Origin: Isoetes taiwanensis
Taxonomy: Eukaryota > Streptophyta > Lycopodiopsida > Isoetales > Isoetaceae
NCBI GenBank assembly: GCA_021234155.1
Contig: JAJEKV010000087.1
Coordinates: 2,911,242 to 2,975,241, forward strand
Direction of reading: 5' to 3'
Length of the DNA: 64,000 bases
The notes below the pieces were generated by a model. That model was not told where the DNA came from and did not search any database. It was given only the letters and a program-made list of their open reading frames with translations. The translations under genes and the position numbers were made by a program. Below, piece by piece: positions 32,804-43,414 of the stretch (within the stretch, counting starts at the first letter, position 1; each line of letters opens with the position of its first letter).

Positions 32804-32812
<9 letters not shown>
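32036..32812 (+). mobile_element. 5'-truncated LINE with ATTTC-type tail
   Basis: Two frames give LDAEALCRLLNYVYKVL, KEFYRIHINPIL, HAICRMRLSSHRLGVV and RLCKICEAGILEDEEYVLLH (CCHC), the C-terminal part of LINE ORF2. After the coding part come hairpin AGACC-TGGC-GGTCT (32754-32767), CATAATAAT and (ATTTC)n. The tail passes into C-rich and (CT)n DNA. A close relative ends at 58845. Confidence 0.85.
32754..32767 (+). other. LINE 3'-terminal hairpin
   Basis: AGACC-TGGC-GGTCT, five Watson-Crick pairs. The same hairpin occurs at 58784-58797. Confidence 0.65.
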
Positions 32813-33024
<212 letters not shown>

Positions 33025-33249
33025 AGCAAAGGCCTTGACCTTTGACCTATTTAAACAACAAAAATTGCCCTCGTAGAAAGGAGTAATTACTTCTGTTTGT
33101 TTGAATGCATCTTTATTCTACTCTTGAAGAGATATTATAGGGTCTTATATATATTACAATAATCTACTTTGAGTTAGTTAAAATATAGTTCGCTTCATTT
33201 AGCTTTTGCTAAGGTGTTCTCTCTCCCCCTCTCTCTCGTTGTAGGTGAC

Positions 33250-36204
33250 ATGGCAAAACCTTGAAAAGAACTCAAGAAACTTGGGAGCTCCAAAAGTGGC
33301 TCTGCCACTATAGAAATGCACAAATCCATTGCTATATAATATCTAAATTGAAGAAAGATATGATAAAAACAAAGGCCAAAAAAGGCAAAGGGTTGGATCG
33401 ATGCAGAAATAGAAGAAGAAGCGATTATGTCAGAGGATTCTGATGATGCTAGTTCGATGCAGGGTTGTAAGTAAGTGGTAATACAGAAGGGCATTTGGCT
33501 CCTAAACTCGGCATGATAACATGTCTCAACATTAAAAGAGATATACAAACATGGACTGATGCGAATGAATATGGTATAGCTGCAAATGCCATGCTTCCAG
33601 GGCGCGGATCCATGATGAATTTTATTTGGAATTTTATGGGGTTTGCTCAAGCAGGAAATGGATCATAGCAGCAATAAGTCGAATCGGAAAATCAAACGAT
33701 CATTGCTACTATTCAACATGAATGGCATAGTGATGAAATTGCTAGATTCTTTAGAAGCCAGTAGGAAAAAAAGCTGCAGCTTGAGAACCAAAATTTATTA
33801 AGGCACTATAAGATATCTCTTTGACAATGAAGGAGTCGAGACAAGAATATTTTTCTTTAAAGTAGGAAATTTCGAAATTGCAGCAACAAAAGCTGAATGA
33901 TTCCAATGACGATGAAGAAGATGGAGATGGGAAAGAAAGTTTCAAGGGGATTGCGAGTAAATTGAACACAAGAATGAATGACGTGTTAGAGCAACATAAG
34001 AGGAGAAGTGTACTTCAAATCTAAGGATTGTGGGGTTGCCTGAACATGAAGGAGAATGATGCACAGAATAGGTAAATCATTTGTTTAGTGATTTTATGAA
34101 TGTTCCTGTCAGAAAATTCAGTGCGTTCAAAGTGGGAAAGAAAACAAGAAAGCGAAGACATATCATTGTCAAATTTGAATCTAAAGAAGACAGAGCTAAT
34201 GTACTGAAAAAAAGAACAAGCTCGAAGGGAAAAGATATATGGATAAATGAAGATTTGACTCCTACACAACTTGAACATAGATAAAATGAAGCGAAGATTA
34301 ATGAGGCACAAAGAAATAACCAGAATGCATATTGGAAAAAAGGCAGGGTATGCATTGAATAGGAAGGAAGGAAGGAAGAAATTTTTAACGTCCGCGGAAC
34401 CCAATCGGGTTATGGGACGGAAAGAGAGACTATCAGAGTTATTGTGGAATATTAATGACAAAACATCAAAAGTGGCTTTGCTAGATAATATTTTCGAATC
34501 TTGGACATAATTTTTATGTTGAAACACATGAAAATGCAGTGGAAGGATTGCTAGAGATACACAATTTTACATTGTTACACTCTGTTTGGAATAGAAATGG
34601 ATGGAGAAGAAAGGGATTTGGAGGCGTAGCTTGCTACATAAACAATAACTTAACATCCATGGTTAAGATTATCCAGATGGATGCATCTAGGCAATTCATG
34701 TGGATAAAACTTATGGGAGGAGACAATAGACTATTTCTTGCAGGATGTTACTTCTCTCCAAGGGAATCACCTACCTATCAGATAGAAAATGTGGACAAAC
34801 ATGACCCCTTTCATCATCTGGAACAGGATGCTATGAACCTTGAATGAAAAAATTATTATCATGAGGGACTTTAATGGAAGAATATCTGATAAGCAAGCTT
34901 ACAGTGCAGCTGAAACTAGAGAGCCCATTTGGATGGAGAGAGTCGATGATGCAACAATGTCGGAGATAGGCTTAGCCAGGCACATAGATGATGGTTATCT
35001 TGATGTACAACCACAAGGCTGACACTTATCAAATATGTGCAGTGGTCTGGAATTAATAGTATCATTGGTATCTAGAAATTTCCTTGATCTAGTAAATGTA
35101 CATCTATAGGATCATTGGGTAGAGGAGCCAGTGTTGTAGATGTTGCTTTGACTAGTATCAGTATGATATATCAAATCATTATTACTTTGTAGAAGACACA
35201 ATTGCCACATCGGATCATTATCCTATTGTGATGGACTTACAAATGAGCGGCAACGGGGTATGTAGAGAGGAAATCAATACAGGAATTGGATGTCAATTTA
35301 TACATGGAGAATAAATAAGTTTTTATGGATTGTTGTGAGGGTATAGCTAATGCCATTGAGTAGCCTGGGACAATAATAGAAATAGATGAATAGTGGACTC
35401 GACTGCTTATCGAAGCTGCAAAAATGTGTTTTATATCGAGATGAAGGCTCTAGGAGCTCCCATGCAATGGATGGCATAACCATGAATGCAAACTTAAATA
35501 TGAAGAATTTAAAGAAGTTGATTTGGAACTTAAACATAGTGTCAGGATGTACCAGAAACTAGTTAAGAGGAAGAAACATGTATATTATCACTTCAAGCAA
35601 GAGGATTTAGCTCTTGAGCTGCTAAATGATCCCAAGAAATTTTGGTCACGACTCAAGCAAAGGAAACAACTTGATTGTATATTAGAGGTAGATCAACTCA
35701 TGAAAAAGTGGTTGTGCAACTTTCTTTACCTTTGAATCAGCAATGCCGAGGGTGAAATATGGCTGCCCTTTATTTCCAAATCTATTTGTGTTGTATATCA
35801 ACCAATTACAGGAATGGCTGGAAAAAAAAAGTGACAGAGGCACTATGCTAGCAGGGTTTTATTATATGCAGATGACATAGTGATGTTTGCTAGATCAACA
35901 AGGGATATTCAGAAGCATATAGACGTTTTAGCCTCATTTGGTGATAAAACGGATATGAAGGTGAACTTAAACAAAACCAAAATGCTGGCATTTGGCTAAG
36001 GAAACTAGAATTTTGCTCTCTTTGTAAAGGGCATGAGATTGGAATAGCAGACACATATAAATACTCGGGACTTGTTATGCATCATAATTATAACTGGAAT
36101 AAAGCAGTCGAGCAAAGTGCAGATATAGGGATTAAGGCCCTATATGCATTGCAAAGAAAGTGTAGGAGAGTTGAAATAGTAGATTGGAAATTAAAGAGAC
36201 TATA
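33250..36204 (+). mobile_element. Degenerate near-full-length LINE, part 1 (continues at 40625)
   Basis: Starts with an ATGGCAAAACC ORF1 relic. A coiled-coil-like segment (about 33765-33900) and an L1-type RRM relic (LRIVGLPEHEG, FKVGKKTRKRRHIIVKFES, DIWINEDLTPTQLE) follow, then an endonuclease (ELLWNIND, RKGFGGVACYI, RDFNGRISD, SDHYPIV), then reverse transcriptase (GCPL, YADDIVMFARST) up to DWKLKRLY at 36204. Many stops and frameshifts show age. A short LINE tail sits inside it at 34361-34420, and a complete LINE interrupts it at 36205. Confidence 0.85.
34361..34420 (-). mobile_element. Ultrashort LINE 3' end with (TTCC)n tail
   Basis: On the minus strand this reads CCGTCCCATAACCCGATTGG, the hairpin AACCC-GATT-GGGTT (34398-34411), CCGCGGACGTTAAAA and TTCC repeats. 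It is the last 40 or so bases of the LINE family at 12848-13991 plus its tail, inserted in reverse orientation between ORF1 and ORF2 of the older LINE. Confidence 0.85.
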
Positions 36205-36244
36205 ATAAAGACCAGCTCCAATTTAGCGCCTAGCGCCGTTTCGT

Positions 36245-37000
36245 ATGGCTAAGAAAAAGGAGAAGGAATACGAAGGGGATCCCAAAGGGAGACGTGGATC
36301 TAGTGGCTTACCAGGGAAAGCGATCAAATATGAAGGGGATTCGGCTCATTTGGTAGCTCTACTCCATGAATTGAAATCGGAAGTTTTAAGCTTGAGAGAA
36401 GAAGTCTCATCGCTCAAAAAAGAGTTACATGATGCACTAGAAAAAAACACAGAAGCTTTGAAAATTCAACATGAAACCATAGTACAGCAGCCAAATGAAG
36501 ATTATACAGCACAAATTCGAACACTGGAATCGAAGCTTGCAGCCTTAGTTGCTGAGACCACAAAGGAACAAATGCAACTTCACCAAGAACAAGTCACGGC
36601 AGAACAAGCAGACCTAGAACTCAGAGCCAAGAATTTGAAGATCTCAGGTTTAGTGGAAACAAATGATGAAAACATAAATGAGGTAATTAGTCACTGCTTC
36701 AAGGAAATCATGCACATACATGATCCTCAATTTGTGTCTGGGAGAAGGCTGGGGAAACTTGGCTTGTACACCCGGCCTATACTAGTCAGATTCAATTCGA
36801 AGGAAGCCCGTGACCGGATGCTTCAAAACAGGATGGCCCTCAAAGGCCACAAGATTTGGTTAGATGTAGATTTGACACCTACACAACAAGAGTTTAGGAA
36901 GAAGGAATGGAGTAAAGTAAAGGAGGCAAGAGACACAGGAGTAGTAGCTTACTTGGATCAGAGTGGAAAAGCTGTGATAACCAAGAAGCAGAGAAGCTAG
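36245..37000 (+). CDS. LINE ORF1, L1-like RNA-binding protein
   Basis: A 251-codon frame. Residues 1-25 are basic. Residues 36-110 form a predicted coiled coil (LKSEVLSLREEVSSLKKELH and a second heptad run). About 125-205 resembles the RRM of L1 ORF1p (LELRAKNLKISGLVE, GRRLGKL, RPILVRFNSKEARDRML), and the rest its C-terminal domain (WLDVDLTPTQQEFRKKEWSK). L1 ORF1p coats LINE RNA as a trimer. No DUF4283 or zinc knuckle is present. The start ATG follows a 40-base leader. The frame is intact and ends in TAG at 36998-37000, in the same frame as ORF2. Confidence 0.9.
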   Translation: MAKKKEKEYEGDPKGRRGSSGLPGKAIKYEGDSAHLVALLHELKSEVLSLREEVSSLKKELHDALEKNTEALKIQHETIVQQPNEDYTAQIRTLESKLAALVAETTKEQMQLHQEQVTAEQADLELRAKNLKISGLVETNDENINEVISHCFKEIMHIHDPQFVSGRRLGKLGLYTRPILVRFNSKEARDRMLQNRMALKGHKIWLDVDLTPTQQEFRKKEWSKVKEARDTGVVAYLDQSGKAVITKKQRS

Positions 37001-40000
37001 GAAACTCGGGCCTTGAAGGTTAGCCTGTGGAATGCACACGGTCTTCACCAAGTTAAGATGGCAGCTACTTGGTCAAATTGGGAGCAGCAAGATATTCTTC
37101 TGTTCAGCAAAACTTGGGAGCCCCAGACAAGACCATTACCAGATATACCAGGTTTTGTTGTAACTGGGAATATATGGAATGAAAAAGAAAACACAATGGG
37201 GCGCGGGTTTGGTGGAATAGCAGTATACAGTAGAAAAGATATTTCATCTGAAATAGAACTTGTATCTGTAGACAGCAATAAACAGTTCATATGGATCAAA
37301 ATAAAAGGTCTATATTTAGGGGTCTGCTATTTTGCTCCGTTGTCTGCCAGCACATACGATAAACAAGGCTTTGATAGATCAGATCCATTTCATGCCTTAT
37401 GCATGGATGCCATCGAATATAGTAAAACGGGAGAAGTAATATTACTTGGTGATTTTAATGCAAGAAGAGGGCAAAAGCAATCCATGACATTCGAAGATGT
37501 TTCAGATGTCCGGTTACAGGAAGTAGAAGAACCATGCTATGAAAGAATATCAGAGGACCTGATCATGAATTCCATGGGAGAAAAACTTCTCGAATTGTGC
37601 ACCATTTGCAGTTTGAAAATATTGAATGGCACAAGCTTTTTTCCACACTCCGGGAAGTATACATATGAAAATCATGCTGGTTCAAGCACAATAGACTATC
37701 TTATTATGAGAAAAGCAGATTGGGTCATCAAGTTCAAAATTGGCGAGTTGCTACCGGAATCAGACCATAAACCCCTGTTCTTGGAACTTAAGATCACAGC
37801 CAGAAGGAAGAACGAAACTCAATTCTATCCTAGACTTAAGATTAATCAAAGCTGGAAAGAATCGTATGCAAGCAGGTAGAAGAGACGATGGAATCTATGG
37901 AATGGCAAGGGAAACTTGTTCCAGATGCCAAGCAACTCTCACAAGTGCTGTTACAAGCTGCTGAACAGGTTTTTGGCCTAACTAAAAAACGCTCTCAAAG
38001 CAAACCGATCAATGCATGGTAGGATGCAGACTGTCAGAAGGCAAGGGCGGCATTGCCACAGCGATGTGTTCATAAACCAAAATGGTACAGATCATATTTG
38101 AGACAGAAAAAGAGAGCTTATTTTAAGAAAAGGCAATTGGATTTAGAAGCACAAATTAAGGAGACTCCACAAACTTTTTGGAAGGCTTTACAGGGGAAAT
38201 CAGATGCACATGTCTTAGACCAACAGGATCTACTGGGTTTGGGTAAAAGCATGTTAGGGTGTCCCTTAAAAAGTATTATTTAGTGACCAAAAAGGTACCT
38301 AAAAAGGTACCCAGGACTGGGTACTGGGTACCTGTGTAATATCTCAATAAAAGGTACATTCTAGAACTTTTATATATATTTTGGTCTCCGGTAGCATTAT
38401 CTTTGTCTTAACTTTGAATATTAATGCATCCTTGACTTTTATTTTGGACTTTTGTGCTAGTTTTAATGAAAATAAAAATGAGAAAGTACCCAGTTCTGAA
38501 GTACCTAGTGTATGTACTTTTGCAGGTTCCAAAAGTGGTACACCCTAACATGCTTTTACCCGTTTGGTTAAGTCAATCTACACTATAGATGAGATGGAGA
38601 ACATGCAATTCCCAGCGCCAGACATAGATCTCTTCTCGGTATCAGATGTGTATGAGACACTGTCAAGCATGGAAAATGGCAAAGCACATGATGTGCAAGG
38701 CATTTGCATAGAGCTGTTTAAATGGGGGGGCGTTCACACTCTCACAAAACTTACCAATGTGCTAAATCAAAGCATTAGAGAAGGGCTTCCAGAAGATTGG
38801 ACAGTAAACCGAGTGCATCCAATACACAAGACAGGAGATAAAAATCAAGTTCAGAATTACCGTACAATATTGATTTGCAAAGACATACAAATGAAACTTT
38901 TAGGGCGTTACCGGAGAGGAAACTTAGTACATGGGCGGAAGCTCATGATAAGCAAGCTCCTTCACAAAGCTGGTTTTAGAAGAGAACATAATACCTTAGA
39001 TCACGCTTACGCCCGGTGTTCTAATTGAACGAGCTAAAAGCAAGCAGGGCCCCGTATGTAGCTTTCGTGGATTTCACGAAAAGCATTTGACATCTGTTCA
39101 AGAAAGGAATTGGGAGAAAGAATGATGCGGTCGGGGTCCCGGATGAGCTCAAAGGCGATCTCGGCTCTACTCGAGGTATTAGTGACACTATCCCAGAGAT
39201 ACATCGATCTTGATAAAAAAACAATATAGGTGTTCGCCAAGGCTGCCCTCTATCTCCAACATTATTTGGCTTATTCATTGATGAACTTGAGGAGTGGATG
39301 CAGAGAAATCATCATACATGTACCAAGCTTGGGCAAGTGTATGATCCAAATGTCGCTTTTTATGCGGACGATGTGGTTCTCATTTGGTGAAAAGAGACAT
39401 GTTCTACAAGCACATCTTGACAGGTTAGAGCAGTTTTGCTTGGCAAAAGAAAATGACATCAATGTAAAGAAAACAAAAATTATGCAATTTGGAACCCGAG
39501 ATCGATGATTTCATATACAAAGGAGAGAAGATAGAAAGCGTGGAGTGCTTCAAGTACTTGGGCATTGATTTAGCCTCAAAGTACACATGGAAGGAATGTA
39601 TTAAAAGGCGGGTGACGTGGTGGAAAATCTGCCCTATATGCCATGCTTTGAAATGTGCTAAAATTTTTCTCTTAGATTGGGATCTCGGGAAAATGCTATT
39701 CAAAGTTTTAGTGCAAACCGTAATCCTTTATGGTTCGCCCATCCGGGGCCGAAAACATCTCGAGAAATTATGGGGCGGATCGAATTTGTTCGAAATTGTT
39801 TATCTCAAGGAATTGGGCATTAAACATACTATACCTTATGCAATCATCCTAGCAGTAGACCGCATGTTTCCTCTTGAGCTAGAAGCTTTATATCGGGCAA
39901 TCAATTTAGATAACGTAATTGAAGAGCAACAGCAAAGCGGACTTTCTTATCAAGCATTACAAATATCAACGAGAAAGGGGATGGTTCCGGAGACCCGCGG

Positions 40001-40448
40001 GGAATGGGCCAGCAAATGGGGGATTACACATACAAATTGGCCGAAGGGGAAGAATGAGACACGAGTTTTGCTCCAAGAGTTGGCTATCGACAAAATCTGG
40101 TCCACACCAGGGCGCAGAATGTTGCATTATAAAAATACGGTAAATACCATGGTAGATTACGTGGAGCAGGCATCCAGATACCGGGTCAGTTCACATAAAT
40201 TGGAAATCGAAGTGGGCAGATGGCTCAAAACTCCTATTGAGAATCGAGTCTGCAAGTTATGCGACTTGGCTTGTGTAGAAGATGAAGATCATGTCTTCAC
40301 CACATGCTCAGCTTATGCAGATATTAGAGAAAAACACAATATCCATGTTGGAAGTTTTAAATCCCTCTTTACATTAGATTTAGAAGAAATTGGATGTTAT
40401 ATCAAAACAATAGATGAACATCGTTCATTTCTATTGGGAACCTTGTGA
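37001..40448 (+). pseudogene. LINE ORF2: endonuclease, reverse transcriptase, C-terminal zinc motif
   Basis: The endonuclease occupies 37013-37879: VSLWNAHGLHQ with the active-site Asn, a Glu in KTWEPQ, GDFNAR, STIDYLIM and SDHKPL. Reverse transcriptase follows in pieces: GKAHDVQGICIELFKWGG, NYRTILI, AGFRREHNTLDHA, VDFTK broken by a one-base insertion, GVRQGCPLSPTLFGLFIDEL and the YADD site at 39361. A KYLGIDLASKYTW motif leads to the C-terminal part with CKLCDLACVEDEDHVFTTC (CCHC). Several frameshifts and stops inactivate it. ORF2 directly follows the ORF1 TAG in the same frame, with no ATG before the active-site Asn. Confidence 0.92.
38242..38561. mobile_element. 320-bp MITE inside LINE ORF2
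   Basis: Left end GGTAAAAGCATGTTAGGGTG and the right end (inverted) agree over 21 bases, with one mismatch just inside. The flanks are GTTTG (38237-38241 and 38562-38566). Removing one GTTTG and the 320 bp restores DLLGLVKSIYTIDEME in the LINE reading frame. The interior is AT-rich with repeated GGTACC-like words and no gene. Superfamily is uncertain: the 5-bp duplication does not fit hAT (8) or Harbinger (3). Confidence 0.92.
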
Positions 40449-40474
40449 AAATAATGTCTGTATTCAGGCTCTTT

Positions 40475-40487
40475 GGCCTTCAAGGCC
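40475..40487 (+). other. LINE 3'-terminal hairpin
   Basis: GGCC-TTCAA-GGCC, four Watson-Crick pairs, 27 bases after the ORF2 stop and just before the (AAT)n tail. Confidence 0.6.
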
Positions 40488-40500
40488 CCTCAGGGCAATG

Positions 40501-40624
<124 letters not shown>

Positions 40625-41152
40625 TATATGACACCTTGGTGAGAATTGTCACACTTTACGACTGCGAGGTAGAGGATCCAAGGTTGTTTCAAGAAATGTG
40701 GAAAAAGGTGAAAAAAAGTCCAAAAGAAATTCTTACTGATAGAACTGAGAATAGAATAGAATAGAATAGTGAAGATGCAAAATTCCATACCGATAATGCT
40801 AGTTGAAAGGGGTCTAGTGAGTCTGCAGGTGGGGGCATAATATCAAACATTAAAATACCTCTTTAAGGCTGTATAGATTGGGGGTAACTAGATTGTCAAG
40901 GCTAGCTACGATACATAGTATAAAAATTGGTAAGTGCCTACAGAAATGGGGGTGTGTTTGGACGATATATTAGCAGAGCCGAACACGTTGTTTCCATGGA
41001 TTCAAAGGTATACTCAAAACAAAATGTGGCAAAATCCAGAGGTTGTGTGGAGGTCCACATCTCTTAGAAAAGGACTTCTATTATAGATGGCACTTACTTT
41101 GTAATAAGACTCAGTTCACATCATTTAAGAGTGGAGGTGGACAAATGGGGGA
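40625..41152 (+). mobile_element. Degenerate LINE, part 2 (continued from 33250-36204)
   Basis: Resumes the host LINE at DTLVRIVTLYDCEVEDPRLF and continues through IPIMLVERGL, LAEPNTLFPWIQRYTQNKMW and a CAGTTCACATCATTTAAGAG stretch that matches the CRIRLSSHHLRIEV segment of the LINE at 49647. A GAATA-type pentamer run lies at 40749-40767. It stops before the C-terminal zinc motif, where an L1-type LINE begins. Confidence 0.75.
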
Positions 41153-41641
41153 GGGCGCCCTATTACATTATTGTCTTCCGTGTATAAAATATTTGCGAAG
41201 GCCCTTGCAGAAAAAATGCGTGATGTCTTGGCTGTACCAATCTCTCCTACTCGATCTGGATTCTTGCCAAGGAGGAGCATTTTAGACAATGTTGTTACTG
41301 CTTATGAGGGTATGTATTGGGCCAGATTGAAAGGTATGCATATAGTCTATCTTAAATTAGATTTTGCCAAGGCATATGACAGTGTGGATTGGGAATTTTT
41401 GGAAAAAAACCTCTTAGCATTGGGCTTTGGTCAGCAGTTCACCAGTGATGTTATGAAGCTCCATATCTCGGCGCGGTCTACCGTGTTATTTTAGGGGGAA
41501 CCCTCCACTGTCTTTTCGGTTGGGCGGGGTGTTCGCCAAGGATGCCCATTAGCTCCACTTTTGTTCACAGTAGTAGCTGAGGTTCTCTCACAGTTATTTG
41601 CTAAGGCTGTGCAGGATGGGATAGTCCAGGGGTTGAGTATG
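41153..41641 (+). mobile_element. L1-type LINE, part 1: reverse transcriptase
   Basis: Encodes RPITLLSSVYKIFAKALAEK, SGFLPRRSILDNVVTAYEGM, LDFAKAYDSVDWEFL and GVRQGCPLAPLLFTVVAEVL, a plant L1-type reverse transcriptase, with one stop near 41492. The frame is interrupted at GLSM (41641) by a 6.4-kb insertion and resumes at 48069. Confidence 0.88.
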
Positions 41642-43126
41642 TGTGACGGGCCTGGCCAATTAACCTCTCGGTAACTGGAGATCCCATCGATCTCTACCGT
41701 TGGATCTGCTTAGCTCTCGGAACTTAGGAAATTGATACATGCATACTTAGGTAAAGAATTTAATCTTTATACATATTCTAAGGTCCCAAACATATACTTG
41801 CCCATCACTCAGCAATAACCCCACTCAACATCCAAAATATCCATTAAATAATTATAGCTTCAAGCCGATATATGATAATTATGGTAATAATAAACAAGTC
41901 TATCAATGGCAATCCACACGCTTCTACTCTCGCCTTTCTGAAGCTTGGCTACTCTCCGGAGCATCTCGCACCTCTGCTTACACCATCAACCACGGGGTTA
42001 GTCACACAGACTAAGTGGGGATCGGGGATCTAGGACATATCTAGCATCAATCACCACAAAGCATTAACCTAGAACAATAACTTAACCTTACCGTAGCCTC
42101 GCCCCTGCAATCTAAGTTACTAGTCCAACATGCATAACCACAATGCATAATTATACCAAACATGACCATTGCAACTTAATTCCAACATTCAAGACCACAT
42201 GTATAGTAACCAAGCAATCATAGCATCAACTTTGCAACCAATATTCCTCTGGGTCTGAGCAAGGTCAACTTGGCTGATCAGGCCAGTGACATAGAGGCGG
42301 GGTAACCACGTGTGTACACACCCATCCACGCTGCGTCCAGCATTGGAGGACCACTTAACTGTGCATGACGTTGTACCATACGATACCAACACCCGATGTT
42401 CAAGTAATACCATTTACATAGCACTGTGCAATAACCGCGAGTCTAGACCATCGCACCTAGACTCCGGCCCCAGAGGTCTATATCAAAGAATTACACCATA
42501 AATAATTATTACAATTCTCTATCATTATGACCCATGCCTTAACAAGCTCAACATCAAGTAAATTCCATAATACCCACCTAATATAGCAAGAAAAAGTCCA
42601 ACCATGACTCAATAATTATGATAGCCTCAATAATGCAATATGCAACCATCGCCATTAAATAAAAGTAACATCTACCATCCTCAAAGATTCACTAAACAAT
42701 AAGGTTACCAGCTACATTTAAGACTATAGCATTTTAGTTGCCATTATGCCTCTGTTACCAATTTCCTCCATACACACATACGCCTTGTATTTTACCCCTC
42801 TTTAGTTTAATTAACTCCAAAGGTTTTAATATATACTAGCTAACTTGTTAGACTACTCATGTCGTAATCGTAGTTAACGTATATCCATTAGCATGACCCC
42901 TCCTTAACTTAGGCCACAATCTTAACTAAATTTCGAGCCCAACTCCTTGCTCCAAACTAACCCTTAAAATATCTTTAACCTATATCCTTAGTTTTTTTCC
43001 CTTTAACTTTCTATCTATTAACTTACTAACTAATATTAACATTTTTTTAGCACACCAGCCCTACCGGGCCTATAGCCTTTCCTCAAATCCTAGCCTATCC
43101 ACGTGTAATTTCCAGATCAGCAAAAA

Positions 43127-43414
43127 ATGATGTGGACTGTGGCTTCTCCGTTCGATCTCGAATCTTCAATCTCCACGGCTGTGAAAATTAGAAAATGGCA
43201 GGAAAATAGGCCAGGAGGATACGCTCGTGCCGGAGATGGAGAAGGTCACGAACAACTAATTGCATCGATCCTCTTGCTTTCTAAGAATTTCCTTTGTGGT
43301 AAAAAACCTCTCTTTTCTCTGCTTTTGGCTTTGGTCCTCATTCTTCTTGTTGCTTGCCCTTGCTTTCGTCTTCCCATTTGTCGCTGGTTGGACTGGAAGA
43401 TGTCAGATGGCTAG
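43127..43414 (+). CDS. Open frame with a hydrophobic segment, unrecognised
   Basis: A 95-codon frame inside the 6.4-kb insertion. The C-terminal half has a strongly hydrophobic stretch (FSLLLALVLILLVACPCF) like a membrane anchor. The frame overlaps a second open frame, and no family is recognised, so it may be chance. Confidence 0.2.
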   Translation: MMWTVASPFDLESSISTAVKIRKWQENRPGGYARAGDGEGHEQLIASILLLSKNFLCGKKPLFSLLLALVLILLVACPCFRLPICRWLDWKMSDG

